Source of the DNA: Pseudacidobacterium ailaaui
Lineage (GTDB): Bacteria; Acidobacteriota; Terriglobia; Terriglobales; Acidobacteriaceae
DNA: 64,000 bases
Direction: 5' to 3'
Assembly: GCF_000688455.1 (NCBI RefSeq)
Contig: NZ_JIAL01000001.1
Coordinates: 1,705,001 to 1,769,000 of the forward strand
Under the pieces are notes generated by a model. The model was not told the DNA's origin. It saw only the letters and a list, made by a program, of their open reading frames with translations, and ran no database searches. The translations under genes were made by a program, and so were the position numbers. Every line of letters starts with the position of its first letter. The first letter of the stretch is position 1. Below are positions 56,445 through 64,000 of the stretch, piece after piece.

Positions 56445-57614
56445 TCATTTTCTGGCAGGAAGTTGGCCCAGCTTGCCGATCCGGCCATGCGGACCAACGG
56501 CCCAGGGCAGGCTCAGTGCATTCCAGTTGCCGCTGTCAAGGGGCTGCCAGGTCTTGCCGCCATCGTAGCTGATATCGGAGCCATTGGTGCCGACGGCGAT
56601 CCATAGCGCCTTCTTAAAATCGCCCACGGAGGCCGACTCTGGAACGATCTGGACCGCAGAGCGGTAGCCGCCGGGAGGTTTAGCGGCCGGCGTCCAGGTC
56701 CGGGTGGTTTCGTCCCACCAGGCAGCGGTACCCTGCCGCTCATCAGGACGGGTGTAATCTCCTCCCACGGCCACTGCATGATGGATGGTTTCATCTCCGT
56801 CAAGAACAGCAAGCGAGAAGACCCCGGCCGCGCTGCCGGAAGCCAAGGGAAGCCGCGTCGAAGCCACCCTCCAGTGGAGCCAGCAACGGGCCGGTTCGCG
56901 GTGATACGTCCTGGGGTCGCACTCGCTTTGTCCGGCAAAAACATAGGGGCCGGCCCTTCCTCCGGTGCCGAACCAGTAGATAAAGTTCCCGTCATCCAGA
57001 GAATGAAGCACCTGTGCGGCAAAGACGATCGAGGAGTTGCTTGCGGCAAAGGCGCCTACGCTGGAGGGGTCGGCGGCCAGCCCCGGGACCGTCGAGGAAG
57101 TGACGCGGGCCCAGTGCTGGCCCCCATCGCTGGTGCGGAGAAGGGTCAGGGACCCCCTTACGGCATCCCCAAGGATGATGCCCTGCCGTTCGTTGGCGAA
57201 CTCGACGGCGTCCCAGAAGCCGTCCTTGTCGGGGTTCGTGTAGAGCAAGATCCAGTGTGAGCATCCGTCGGTGGTTTTGTAGAGACGAGACTGGTCACCG
57301 GGGCCGCTGGACATCACGATGGCAGTTTGTGCGTCCCGGGCCCAGACGCCGCGGAAGTCGAGCTTTTCAGCCCCCGGTGGCATGGCGCAGCTCTGCCACA
57401 TGTAGCCGCCGTCTTCTGTGCGCAGGACGGTCCCGTTCGTTCCGCTGGCCCAGGCAACGCCGCCGCCGACTGCATAGATGCCGCGCAGACCCGCCGTGGT
57501 GCCGCTGTTTTGCATCTCCCACGGGCCGGACTTAGGGGCCTGCGCGGGGGCAATGACTGAGAAAAGGACGAAGGCCAGAAGCGAGGAGGCCGCCCTACTG
57601 GTTGATGTCTTCAA
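56445..57614 (-). CDS. Secreted BNR/Ycf48-like beta-propeller protein
   Basis: About 389 residues from a TTG at 57614 with GGAAGG six bases upstream; no ATG is available. A signal peptide (AASSLLAFVLFSVIAPAQA) and several BNR/Asp-box repeats (VLRTEDGGYMWQS, LYKTTDGCSHW, LLRTSDGGQHWARVT, DISYDGGKTWQPL) indicate a periplasmic propeller like the photosystem-II assembly factor Ycf48 or plant photosystem-like proteins; function outside photosynthesis is unknown. The start overlaps the small membrane protein gene. Confidence 0.82.
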   Translation of the reverse strand: MKTSTSRAASSLLAFVLFSVIAPAQAPKSGPWEMQNSGTTAGLRGIYAVGGGVAWASGTNGTVLRTEDGGYMWQSCAMPPGAEKLDFRGVWARDAQTAIVMSSGPGDQSRLYKTTDGCSHWILLYTNPDKDGFWDAVEFANERQGIILGDAVRGSLTLLRTSDGGQHWARVTSSTVPGLAADPSSVGAFAASNSSIVFAAQVLHSLDDGNFIYWFGTGGRAGPYVFAGQSECDPRTYHREPARCWLHWRVASTRLPLASGSAAGVFSLAVLDGDETIHHAVAVGGDYTRPDERQGTAAWWDETTRTWTPAAKPPGGYRSAVQIVPESASVGDFKKALWIAVGTNGSDISYDGGKTWQPLDSGNWNALSLPWAVGPHGRIGKLGQLPARK

Positions 57615-57936
57615 AAGCAAACCTTCCCAGATAAAAAGGATGCGAAACCTGCGGCTTATTGTCGACAGGATTTACGGGATAGGTGTCTGGCGTGTTTGTG
57701 GGAAATCCCCAGACCTTCCCCGTGCGCATATCAATGACCACGCGGCCATAAAGCTGTTTGCTGCCGTCGGGTGCGCGCAGCATTTGGGTCCCGGGCTCAA
57801 AATAGTACGGATAAGGCGCCATGGAGAAAGATTGCGCCCGCACCGGATGGGGCGCCAGATAAGGCCGGAGGGCAATGACCACCAGTGCCATCGCAATGAT
57901 CAGCAGCAGAAGATTCGTAAAGATGTTTCGTTGCAT
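57595..57936 (-). CDS. Small membrane protein of unknown function
   Basis: 113 residues from ATG 57936: one N-terminal membrane segment (FTNLLLLIIAMALVVIALRPYL) and a short periplasmic domain (YPYYFEPGTQMLRAPDGSKQ, YGRVVIDMRTGKVWGFPTN) with repeated Tyr/Pro. Lies between the RluD-type gene (30 bases) and the BNR protein (20-base overlap), so probably co-transcribed. No family recognised; similar small proteins with a 'MRTGKVWGFP' motif are common in Acidobacteria. Confidence 0.78.
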   Translation of the reverse strand: MQRNIFTNLLLLIIAMALVVIALRPYLAPHPVRAQSFSMAPYPYYFEPGTQMLRAPDGSKQLYGRVVIDMRTGKVWGFPTNTPDTYPVNPVDNKPQVSHPFYLGRFAFEDINQ

Positions 57937-57966
57937 GGGCCGGCTTCCCTCCATTCTCTCCGCCTT

Positions 57967-58968
57967 CTACTTTGGCCGGACGGCCTCGACCAGCGCAAGG
58001 AATTTCTCCAGCTCCTCGGGCAAGGGTGCGGAAAGTTCCAGGACCTTTCCCGTGCGGGGATGTGCAAAGGACAGCTCTGCGGCATGAAGAAAGTTCCGGT
58101 CCAGGACCACGGGCGCAGGTACGGGCTGCTCCTTGCGGCGGCCCGGTGGGGCGGCGATGCGCGCTGGGGCTCCGTAGAGCGTGTCCCCGACAATGGGGTG
58201 CCCGAGGGAGGCAAGATGCACGCGGATTTGATGGGTCCGTCCCGTCTCGATCCGCACACGGACCAGGGTGAATTTTCCCAGACCCGACTCGATGCGCCGC
58301 AGTACTTCATAGTGCGAGATGGCGACGCGGCCGCCGGTGGAGCGGCGTGTGGTCATGCGCGTCCGGCGGACCAGATCGCGACTGATGGCGGCATGGATGG
58401 TGCCGGTGTCCTGCTTGAGGTGGCCGTGCACCAAAGCGATGTAGGTTTTGCGGACCTGCCGGCGGGAGAACATCTCCGCCAGCTTGAGGTGGGTGGCATC
58501 ATTGCGGGCAATCACAATCAGCCCGCTGGTCTGTTTGTCCAGACGGTGCACAATCCCGGGGCGGAGCTCTCCGCCGGCGGAGGAGAGCTGGCGGTAATGG
58601 TGCAGCAGGGCGTTGACCAGTGTGCCGCGGTTCCGCACCTCCTCGGTCGCGCCTGACCCGGCATGGACCATCATTCCAGCCGGTTTATTGATGACGGAAA
58701 GGTCAGCATCCTCGTAAACAATCTCTAGTGGAATCTCTTCGGCAAACGCCCGCAGCGGTGGGGGTACCGGGTCCCCCAGGACTTCCACCCGCTCGCCTCC
58801 GCGCAATTTATAAGAGGGCCGTGGCGTCTTACCATCCAGCAAGACCTGGTTCTGGGAAAGCAACATCTGCACCCGCGAGCGGGAGATGCCGGAAAGCTGG
58901 GTGGTCAGCCAGGCGTCCAGGCGCTGGCCTGCGGCTTCCGGCGGGACAATTGAAACGGTCTGCGGCAT
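57967..58968 (-). CDS. RluD-family 23S rRNA/tRNA pseudouridine synthase
   Basis: 333 residues. N-terminal S4 RNA-binding domain (QRLDAWLTTQLSGISRSRVQMLL), then the RluA-type catalytic domain with the Asp in HRLDKQTSG (about 140), YIALVHGHL, VRIETGRTHQIRVHLASLGHPIVGD. It most likely makes pseudouridines in helix 69 of 23S rRNA (RluD) but RluA/RluC specificity cannot be excluded. First gene of a three-gene minus-strand group. Confidence 0.93.
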   Translation of the reverse strand: MPQTVSIVPPEAAGQRLDAWLTTQLSGISRSRVQMLLSQNQVLLDGKTPRPSYKLRGGERVEVLGDPVPPPLRAFAEEIPLEIVYEDADLSVINKPAGMMVHAGSGATEEVRNRGTLVNALLHHYRQLSSAGGELRPGIVHRLDKQTSGLIVIARNDATHLKLAEMFSRRQVRKTYIALVHGHLKQDTGTIHAAISRDLVRRTRMTTRRSTGGRVAISHYEVLRRIESGLGKFTLVRVRIETGRTHQIRVHLASLGHPIVGDTLYGAPARIAAPPGRRKEQPVPAPVVLDRNFLHAAELSFAHPRTGKVLELSAPLPEELEKFLALVEAVRPK

Positions 58969-59076
58969 GAAAGAACATGATAACGGGGCGTCCGGTCATG
59001 GGACCTTCCGTGAGGGAGGGCCTCTTTATTTCATCTATCAACGTTCTTTATGCTGGCCATGGACCTCCGGCCCGGG

Positions 59077-59091
59077 TTATAAGCTGTATAA
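59077..59091. promoter_or_regulatory. LysR-box-like dyad upstream of the LysR gene
   Basis: TTATA-AGCTG-TATAA (59077-59091) contains a T-N11-A core (LysR box) 46-60 bases before the regulator start codon, a position suited to autoregulation. It could alternatively contain a -10 box. Confidence 0.4.
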
Positions 59092-59136
59092 ACAAGCCCT
59101 TTTGCCAAGCAAATCAGAAGAGGAAGTTGTGCGTGC

Positions 59137-60051
59137 ATGGACTTTGAGCAGTTGAAGACCTTCCTGGAAGTAAGCCGGCTGAAAAGCTTTTCCCGGGCAG
59201 CCGATAAGCTGGGCGTGACCCAGCCTGCGATTTCGGCGCAGATCCGCTCCCTGGAAAATGAAGTCGGGGCCCGTTTGTTTGATCGCGATGGCGGAAAGGT
59301 CACCTTCACCGCTGCCGGACGCCTCTTTGAGCCATTTGCCGAGCATTGCCTCCAGGCCTCGAACCACATCATGGTGGCCATTGGGGAGCTGCACCGCTCG
59401 CCACGCGGGGAGATCTCCATCAGCGCCAACGAGGCCACCAGTCTTTATGTGCTGCCGGTGGTGTTTGCCCAATTCAAAAAGCAATACACCCGCGTAAACC
59501 TGTCGATTGTACGTGCCGACCGCTCCCGGACACTGGAGGCGGTCCTGAATCGGGAGGTGGATTTTGGGGTCGTTTCGCTGCCGGTGAAGGACCCTCGTCT
59601 GCTCATTGAGGTCATTCACAAGGATGAGCTGGCGCTGGTGGTCCCCAAGACGCATCCGCTGGTCAATCGTGAGCAGATCAAGTTTGCGGAGCTGCTCCAG
59701 TATCCCTTGCTGCTGCCGAAGCATGGCCGCCAGCGCGAGCAGATTGACGATCTTTTCCGGACGCACGATGTCCACCCGCGAGTGGCCATGGAAGTGGATT
59801 CAAGCGAGCTGTTGAAGCGACTGATCGGCGCTGGCCTGGGAATGGGTTTTCTGCCCCGGTCCAATGTTCGCGATGACGAGCGGGCCGGGCTTTTGAAGAT
59901 GCTGAAGGTGGAGGGCGTGCGGCTGAGCCGCGAACTGGCGCTGGTCTTCAGAAAAGACAAAACCCTGACGCGCGCAGCACAGGCTTTTCTGGAAATTGCG
60001 ACGGGAAGGGCCAGACCGATTCTGCTCCAGGCGGGGCAAAAACCGAGATGA
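59137..60051 (+). CDS. LysR-family transcriptional regulator
   Basis: 304 residues. N-terminal LysR helix-turn-helix (LKTFLEVSRLKSFSRAADKLG, VTQPAISAQIRSLENEVG, FDRDGGKVTFTAAGRLF) and a periplasmic-binding-like effector domain (EISISANEATSLYVLPVVFA, REVDFGVVSLPV, LALVVPKTHPLV, GLGMGFLP). The protein resembles CysB/Cbl/CbbR-like members but the effector and targets are unknown. It faces purS convergently; no divergent partner gene is present, contrary to the common arrangement. Confidence 0.93.
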   Translation: MDFEQLKTFLEVSRLKSFSRAADKLGVTQPAISAQIRSLENEVGARLFDRDGGKVTFTAAGRLFEPFAEHCLQASNHIMVAIGELHRSPRGEISISANEATSLYVLPVVFAQFKKQYTRVNLSIVRADRSRTLEAVLNREVDFGVVSLPVKDPRLLIEVIHKDELALVVPKTHPLVNREQIKFAELLQYPLLLPKHGRQREQIDDLFRTHDVHPRVAMEVDSSELLKRLIGAGLGMGFLPRSNVRDDERAGLLKMLKVEGVRLSRELALVFRKDKTLTRAAQAFLEIATGRARPILLQAGQKPR

Positions 60052-60104
60052 AGGAGAGGCCGGGAAGCATGAGGACGCCGTGTGGCCTCTTCCCCCAGTG
60101 CTGA

Positions 60105-60356
60105 TTACCTGGCTTCTTCCAGGCGGTAGGAAAACTCCTCAATCACGGGGTTGGTCAGCACTTCTCTGGCGATTCGTTCTACTTCCGCTTTGGCGGTGCC
60201 GGCGTCAAGAGAGCCATCCAGGTCCAGAACAAAATATTTTCCCTGACGGACGTCCTGGATTCCCTGATACTGCATCTTTTTGAGTGCATTGTGGATGGTC
60301 TGCCCCTGAGGGTCGAGCACCGTCCGCTTGAGCGTCACATAGACATGGGCCTTCAT
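60105..60356 (-). CDS. purS: Phosphoribosylformylglycinamidine synthase subunit PurS
   Basis: 83 residues, ferredoxin-like. HVYVTLKRTVLDPQGQTI, NALKKMQYQGIQDVRQGKYF and VLTNPVIEEFSYRLEE match PurS, the small subunit that bridges PurL and PurQ in purine synthesis. purQ and purL are not in the window. It begins 80 bases away from the divergent pyrophosphatase start. Confidence 0.95.
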   Translation of the reverse strand: MKAHVYVTLKRTVLDPQGQTIHNALKKMQYQGIQDVRQGKYFVLDLDGSLDAGTAKAEVERIAREVLTNPVIEEFSYRLEEAR

Positions 60357-60436
60357 GATTTGTGATTATAAAGCGCCGGGCGTGGTACCGCGCGTGGTCA
60401 TCGAACTCTAACAGGAATTGCGTACACTGGAAACGA

Positions 60437-60991
60437 ATGGTCAATTATCTGGAACTCCCGATTGGTGACAAGGTCCCCGAGGTGATCAACAGCGTGATTG
60501 AGATCCCTTTTGAGGGCATTAACAAGTACGAGTACGACAAGCAGCTGCATGTCTTCCGTCTCGACCGCAACCTGTATTCGCCTGTGCATTATCCCGGTGA
60601 CTATGGTTTTATTCCTTCAACCTTAAGCGACGACGGCGATCCGCTGGACGTGCTGGTGCTGGTCGATGCTCCCAGCTTTCCCGGCTGCGTGATGCAGGTC
60701 CGCCCGATTGGCCTGCTGGAGATGATGGACCAGGGGGTCCTGGATGAAAAGGTCCTTGCTGTAGGCCGGAACAATCCGCGCTACAAGGACGTCTGGAATT
60801 ACTCAGAGATCTATCCGCACATGCTCAAGGAGATTACGCACTTCTTTTCCATCTACAAAGACCTGGAAGGCAAACGCGTGGAGATCCGCGGATGGCATGA
60901 TGCCTCCTATGCCCGCGACCGGGTCCTGCGTGCGGCGGAGAACTTTGTAAACAATAAAGAAAAAAAGCAGGCTGAGGCGACAAAACGGTAA
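60437..60991 (+). CDS. ppa: Inorganic pyrophosphatase (family I)
   Basis: 184 residues from ATG 60437. VIEIPFEGINKYEYDKQ, FRLDRNLYSPVHYPGDYGFIP and the metal-binding active-site motif DDGDPLDVLVL, followed by DEKVLAV and KDVWNYSEI, are the family I set. Soluble, hydrolyses PPi to drive biosynthesis. A lysine/glutamate-rich tail (NKEKKQAEATKR) is slightly longer than the minimal enzyme. Upstream codons to 60362 lack support. Confidence 0.96.
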   Translation: MVNYLELPIGDKVPEVINSVIEIPFEGINKYEYDKQLHVFRLDRNLYSPVHYPGDYGFIPSTLSDDGDPLDVLVLVDAPSFPGCVMQVRPIGLLEMMDQGVLDEKVLAVGRNNPRYKDVWNYSEIYPHMLKEITHFFSIYKDLEGKRVEIRGWHDASYARDRVLRAAENFVNNKEKKQAEATKR

Positions 60992-61020
60992 TCCGGGCGG
61001 GTGCCGTTTCCCATGCCCCG

Positions 61021-61045
61021 GCCCGGCCAGATTGCTGGGCCGGGC
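61021..61045 (+). terminator. Weak hairpin after the pyrophosphatase gene
   Basis: An 8-bp GC stem (GCCCGGCC/GGCCGGGC, 61021-61028 and 61038-61045, nine-base loop) lies 29 bases after the ppa stop. There is no T-run. The rest of 60992-61289 shows nothing recognisable. Confidence 0.35.
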
Positions 61046-61289
61046 AGCCCGGGCGTATGTACGGACCATGCGGGTCCATACCGATACAAAACAGTTGGGC
61101 TGTTTAAAGTGCTGTGCTTCCTTTCTAGCTCAGGTTGACTTGTGACTGAAGCTCAATTTCCAGGCGACACGTTTGCGGCGCCGTTCGCCAGCAACGGCGC
61201 ATGTTCAGTCCAATCGCTGGCTTACCCACTCTATCTCACTTTAGGCTCTGCTTGCGGCTTTTTGCCATTTCTTCCATGGGCGGTTTTCC

Positions 61290-63797
61290 TTAGGAGCGTT
61301 TATGGAGTATGCCGTGGTGCTCGGCAACTTCAGTTTTTTGCGTGAATTTCAGGTCGAATTTCCGGTCAAAACCAATGCTGCCGGAAACCACACCGGCAAC
61401 GTTTCCTCGGGAGATCTGAGATTTTTCCAGAACGAGCTGCGCATTGTGGATCGTGCCGCTGGCGCTCCACTGGTCGAAGTGTTCGAGCACTGCGGGAGTG
61501 GCGCCCAGCGAACCCTGTCTCCAGTCCCACTGGAAGCTGCCCTGGGCAGAGTGCTGCAAGTCTTCAGCCGAGTATCCCGAAAGGCTAAGGTGCATTTGCA
61601 GACCCACGGTGCCCGATGCTCGTTCCCCGTGCCATAGGTTGGCGATGGCCGTTGCACTGGCATGGGTCAATTGCGCGTCGAAGCTGTAGAGCGGCACGTC
61701 GGATGCATCCAGCGTTCCGGTGGCGTGGAGAACACCGTTGAGGGCATGGCCGTCCAGGGAAAGAAACTGTACCCTGCGTCCTGCAATCCGCAGATGGCTG
61801 CTTGCCTCATGCACGGCCAGCGGTCCCAGAGTGAAGGTGTTGGTCTCAACAGTACCCTCCAGCGACGGCCACTGGGGCCGGTCGTGTTCCAGCCGGGCGA
61901 GGATCTGCTGCAGGAATTCATTGTGCTCCCCCGCCCCGAGAAGCGCCGATTGCAGAGAGGCGGCGTCCAGTTGCTGTGCCGTAAGGAGAAACTGTGGTGT
62001 GCAGCTCTGGCCGGAGCAGCGCAAGGGTAAGGTCAGGGCCAAAGTGAAGGGGACCTTCTGGAACACGGCCGACACAGGAGAGAAGACGATCTGCGATGGG
62101 GAAAAGACTGCCTGCGCAGAGAGCACCTCAACCGGTCCGGAAAGAAACGCGGCCCGGTACAGAGTATTTTTGAAGTAAAGAACGCCCTGGGTGGAGGCCG
62201 TCGGTACAGGATTTTCTGAAATGCTGATGGGCTGTACCCAGGGGCCCTGCACCGTCAGATTCATCTCTGCGCTGCCCTGGGGAGCAAGTGCTGGCAGGAT
62301 GCCGGATGCCAGATGCAGTCCTGCTGCTAGAGGACGAAGGCGCGCAACGGATGCAGTCCCTTGGAGGGTAAGGGTAAACCCTGAAGAACGAAAGCTGCCG
62401 GACAGGTTCAGAGGAGCGGACCCGCCAAGGGAAAGAGCGGCAGTCTCAAGCTGGAGCGATGCGGGAGATGGTGGAGGCGCCATCGCCTTCTTTTTTCTGC
62501 GCGGGGCCGGCTGGACCGGTGGCGAAACGAGATGCAGAGTCGGGAAGATGAGCGGGGCATCCATCTGTGGGAGGCGGAAGGACAAATGCTCGACAGAGAT
62601 GGATCCGGAAAGCTGATGGGCATAGTCCAGGTCTCCCTGCACCGTACCTGAAACCTGAACAGAGGCGGCAAAGCTGTTGCGGACCAGCCGCAGGGCGGAC
62701 AGAGCAAAGGCCGCCGGTACATCCTGGACGTGAAGATGAAGGGCCGGAGCGGGGTGCTCGACGTCCGGGACTGAGCCGGTCAGCAGCAGGTGACCGCCGT
62801 GGATGGGCCAGAAGCAGGTCAGATCATGGAGGGCATGCTGCGGCTGCTGGTAGGCACCTTGGCAGGTGGCGTCCACCTGAAAAGGCTCCAGAGGGGAAAA
62901 CTCCTGCCGGTGGATGTCCGTCATGCGGATGCGTGTTTTGAACTGCGGCGCGGCAATGCTGCCGGTAATGTCACCTGTCATTTCAAGGTCCCCGCGCCAG
63001 CCAGATTCAGTGCCAAAGAGAAGGCGGCTAATCTGCCCGAGCGGTGCGCTGGTCCACTCAGCGTGAAGATGGACGGGCATATTGCCCAGTTCGGTGGCCC
63101 GCTGGAGGGAGCCTTCCACGCGCAGGGTCCCGGTATCGGCCAGGTCCAGATCAATGTCAGTGCGCACAGGTTGGGCCTCCAGCCGGATACGCCATTCGTC
63201 AGGATTTTCCAGCCACATGGCAAAGTCTGCGTTCAAAAGAGAGAAGGGCTTCTTCTCCTCCCCGATCTTGAAGTTTACGCGCGTGTTGGTGGCTTCAATA
63301 TAGGGAAAGCGCGGCGACTGGCCCGCGTGCCTTTGTGCTGTGGGCGCATTGGGAATGTGTGAGGCCTGAAGGAGGACGGTCCCAAGGTTCCATCGCCCGG
63401 AAGCATCCCGGACAATGTTGACGCTGGCCTGGTCCAGGCTGATCCGTCCGATTTCGAGACGCCCTCGCCAGAGCGAGCTCAGCCGGATGGAGGCGTCCAC
63501 GCTGGGGGCGCGCAGCGCCGGCTCGGCGCCGAAGGAAGGGTCCTCTTCCACGATAAAGTCGCCCAGCTCAAGGCCGGGACGCGGCAGCAGGCGCAGAGTC
63601 ACCGAAGAAAGATGGACCGGACGGCCAATGGCGCGGCTGATGGCGGCGGCGATCTGGCCCTGGTAGCGGTCCAGATTGATCAGGGGCGGCAGAACGATGG
63701 CAAGCGCCAGCATTGCAACTGCGGCAAGGAAGATCCAGAATTTTTTTGGCGGCTTACCGTGGGTCTGGCTCATGATGCTCACTGCTGATTGCAACAT
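61290..63797 (-). CDS. AsmA-family envelope protein
   Basis: 835 residues. An N-terminal membrane anchor (FWIFLAAVAMLALAIVLPPLI) is followed by the AsmA pattern NLDRYQGQIAAAISRAIGRPVHLSSVTLRLLPRPGL split over several strands, ending with FTLGPLAVHEASSHL and ASGTVGLQMHLSLSGYSAEDL near the C-terminus, where AsmA proteins have a beta-rich C-domain. AsmA-like proteins form bridges that move phospholipids between membranes. A proline-rich basic stretch (QPAPRRKKKAMAPPP) sits in the middle. Start ATG 63797 or 63773. Divergent from the DUF503 gene. Confidence 0.87.
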   Translation of the reverse strand: MLQSAVSIMSQTHGKPPKKFWIFLAAVAMLALAIVLPPLINLDRYQGQIAAAISRAIGRPVHLSSVTLRLLPRPGLELGDFIVEEDPSFGAEPALRAPSVDASIRLSSLWRGRLEIGRISLDQASVNIVRDASGRWNLGTVLLQASHIPNAPTAQRHAGQSPRFPYIEATNTRVNFKIGEEKKPFSLLNADFAMWLENPDEWRIRLEAQPVRTDIDLDLADTGTLRVEGSLQRATELGNMPVHLHAEWTSAPLGQISRLLFGTESGWRGDLEMTGDITGSIAAPQFKTRIRMTDIHRQEFSPLEPFQVDATCQGAYQQPQHALHDLTCFWPIHGGHLLLTGSVPDVEHPAPALHLHVQDVPAAFALSALRLVRNSFAASVQVSGTVQGDLDYAHQLSGSISVEHLSFRLPQMDAPLIFPTLHLVSPPVQPAPRRKKKAMAPPPSPASLQLETAALSLGGSAPLNLSGSFRSSGFTLTLQGTASVARLRPLAAGLHLASGILPALAPQGSAEMNLTVQGPWVQPISISENPVPTASTQGVLYFKNTLYRAAFLSGPVEVLSAQAVFSPSQIVFSPVSAVFQKVPFTLALTLPLRCSGQSCTPQFLLTAQQLDAASLQSALLGAGEHNEFLQQILARLEHDRPQWPSLEGTVETNTFTLGPLAVHEASSHLRIAGRRVQFLSLDGHALNGVLHATGTLDASDVPLYSFDAQLTHASATAIANLWHGERASGTVGLQMHLSLSGYSAEDLQHSAQGSFQWDWRQGSLGATPAVLEHFDQWSASGTIHNAQLVLEKSQISRGNVAGVVSGSIGFDRKFDLKFTQKTEVAEHHGILHKRS

Positions 63798-63835
63798 ATC
63801 ATCCCGTAAAGATGAAATGGCGCTACTGTAGAGGT

Positions 63836-64000
63836 ATGCCTGTTGCCGCCATGACCATCGAAGTCCGGATCGAGAGTGCCCAGTCGCTCAAGGACCGAAG
63901 GCAGGTGGTGCGCAGCCTGAAAGAGAGGCTGCGGAACGGATTTAACGTTTCCGTTGCGGAGATGGACCAGGCCATAACCTGGCAGTCGGCCACCCTCGGC
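63836..64000 (+). CDS. DUF503 (YlxP-like) protein, truncated by the window edge
   Basis: Only the first 55 residues are visible. MTIEVRIESAQSLKDRRQVV, RSLKERLRNGFNVSVAEMD and QSATLG are the conserved DUF503 segments. YlxP-type proteins are often encoded near rbfA and infB and are thought to bind RNA or ribosomes. Start ATG 63836 (MPVAAMTIEV) is preferred; ATG 63812 and 63851 are also in frame. Confidence 0.86.
   Translation, partial: MPVAAMTIEVRIESAQSLKDRRQVVRSLKERLRNGFNVSVAEMDQAITWQSATLG

Noticed and set aside
54941-56572. Long plus-strand open frame opposite the GspE/GspF genes
   Set aside because: Composition resembles antisense reading (many Gln, His, Arg); the minus-strand frames are well-conserved families.
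61142-61345. Small plus-strand open frame overlapping the AsmA gene end
   Set aside because: No binding site or recognisable features; likely noise.

Overview
The window looks like a piece of a GC-rich chromosome from an Acidobacteriota (class Terriglobia-type) bacterium. The argument is gene content. There are two roughly 1,130-1,190-residue TonB-dependent receptors of the Oar-like type, each opening with a carboxypeptidase-regulatory-like domain. There is a compact GspF/GspE/PilM/PilN/PilO/pseudopilin operon. Lipoprotein carrier LolA and an AsmA-type protein show a Gram-negative envelope. Housekeeping genes (hrcA-grpE-dnaJ, mrdA, tgt, rlmN, purS, ppa, rluD-type) are interleaved with secreted carbohydrate-active enzymes. 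No rRNA, tRNA, CRISPR array, insertion sequence or prophage was recognised.

Layout. 1-9.4 kb: glycan region with a truncated FG-GAP/VCBS protein at the left edge, a secreted GH2 beta-galactosidase-type enzyme, a GT2-TPR glycosyltransferase, a glycosyltransferase-like/TylF methyltransferase fusion, and a GH2 exo-beta-glucosaminidase-type gene broken by one frameshift. 9.4-15.8 kb: ThpR RNA phosphodiesterase, a phytoene-dehydrogenase-like oxidoreductase, an APC amino-acid permease, a secreted CocE/NonD hydrolase and a small secreted protein. 15.8-19.4 kb: heat-shock operon hrcA-grpE-dnaJ followed by an MBL hydrolase. 19.5-21.7 kb: small, mostly uncharacterised genes. 21.7-24.7 kb: a sulfur-carrier cysteine pathway (cysM, JAMM protease, CysO/MoaD-like carrier, MoeZ-like activating enzyme), convergent with mrdA (PBP2).

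26.8-36.6 kb: FAH-family protein, then an apparent amino-sugar locus on the minus strand (SGNH esterase, SIS-domain GlcN6P deaminase-like enzyme, TonB-dependent receptor, NanE epimerase) next to a divergent GntR/UTRA regulator, an FAD reductase and a lipoprotein. Two near-identical 17-bp operator candidates precede the SIS and receptor genes. 36.6-40.5 kb: MerR-like/TPR regulator, GlsB-type membrane protein, sugar-phosphate isomerase/epimerase-like protein, LolA and a type IV pilin-like protein. 40.5-49.8 kb: second TonB-dependent receptor preceded by a perfect 20-bp palindrome, M16 protease, rlmN, a MocA-like nucleotidyltransferase, a frameshifted tgt and a DUF1684 protein. 49.8-56.3 kb: the type II secretion/type IV pilus assembly operon. 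56.4-64 kb: BNR-repeat protein, small membrane protein, RluD-type pseudouridine synthase, LysR regulator, purS, inorganic pyrophosphatase, AsmA-type protein and the start of a DUF503 gene running off the right edge.

Two genes (the second GH2 gene and tgt) are interrupted by single-base losses in G/C runs. This could be real decay, but base-calling or assembly errors are an equally good explanation. The strongest system-level stories are the JAMM/sulfur-carrier cysteine module with its extra C-terminal tyrosine and the amino-sugar regulon with shared operators.
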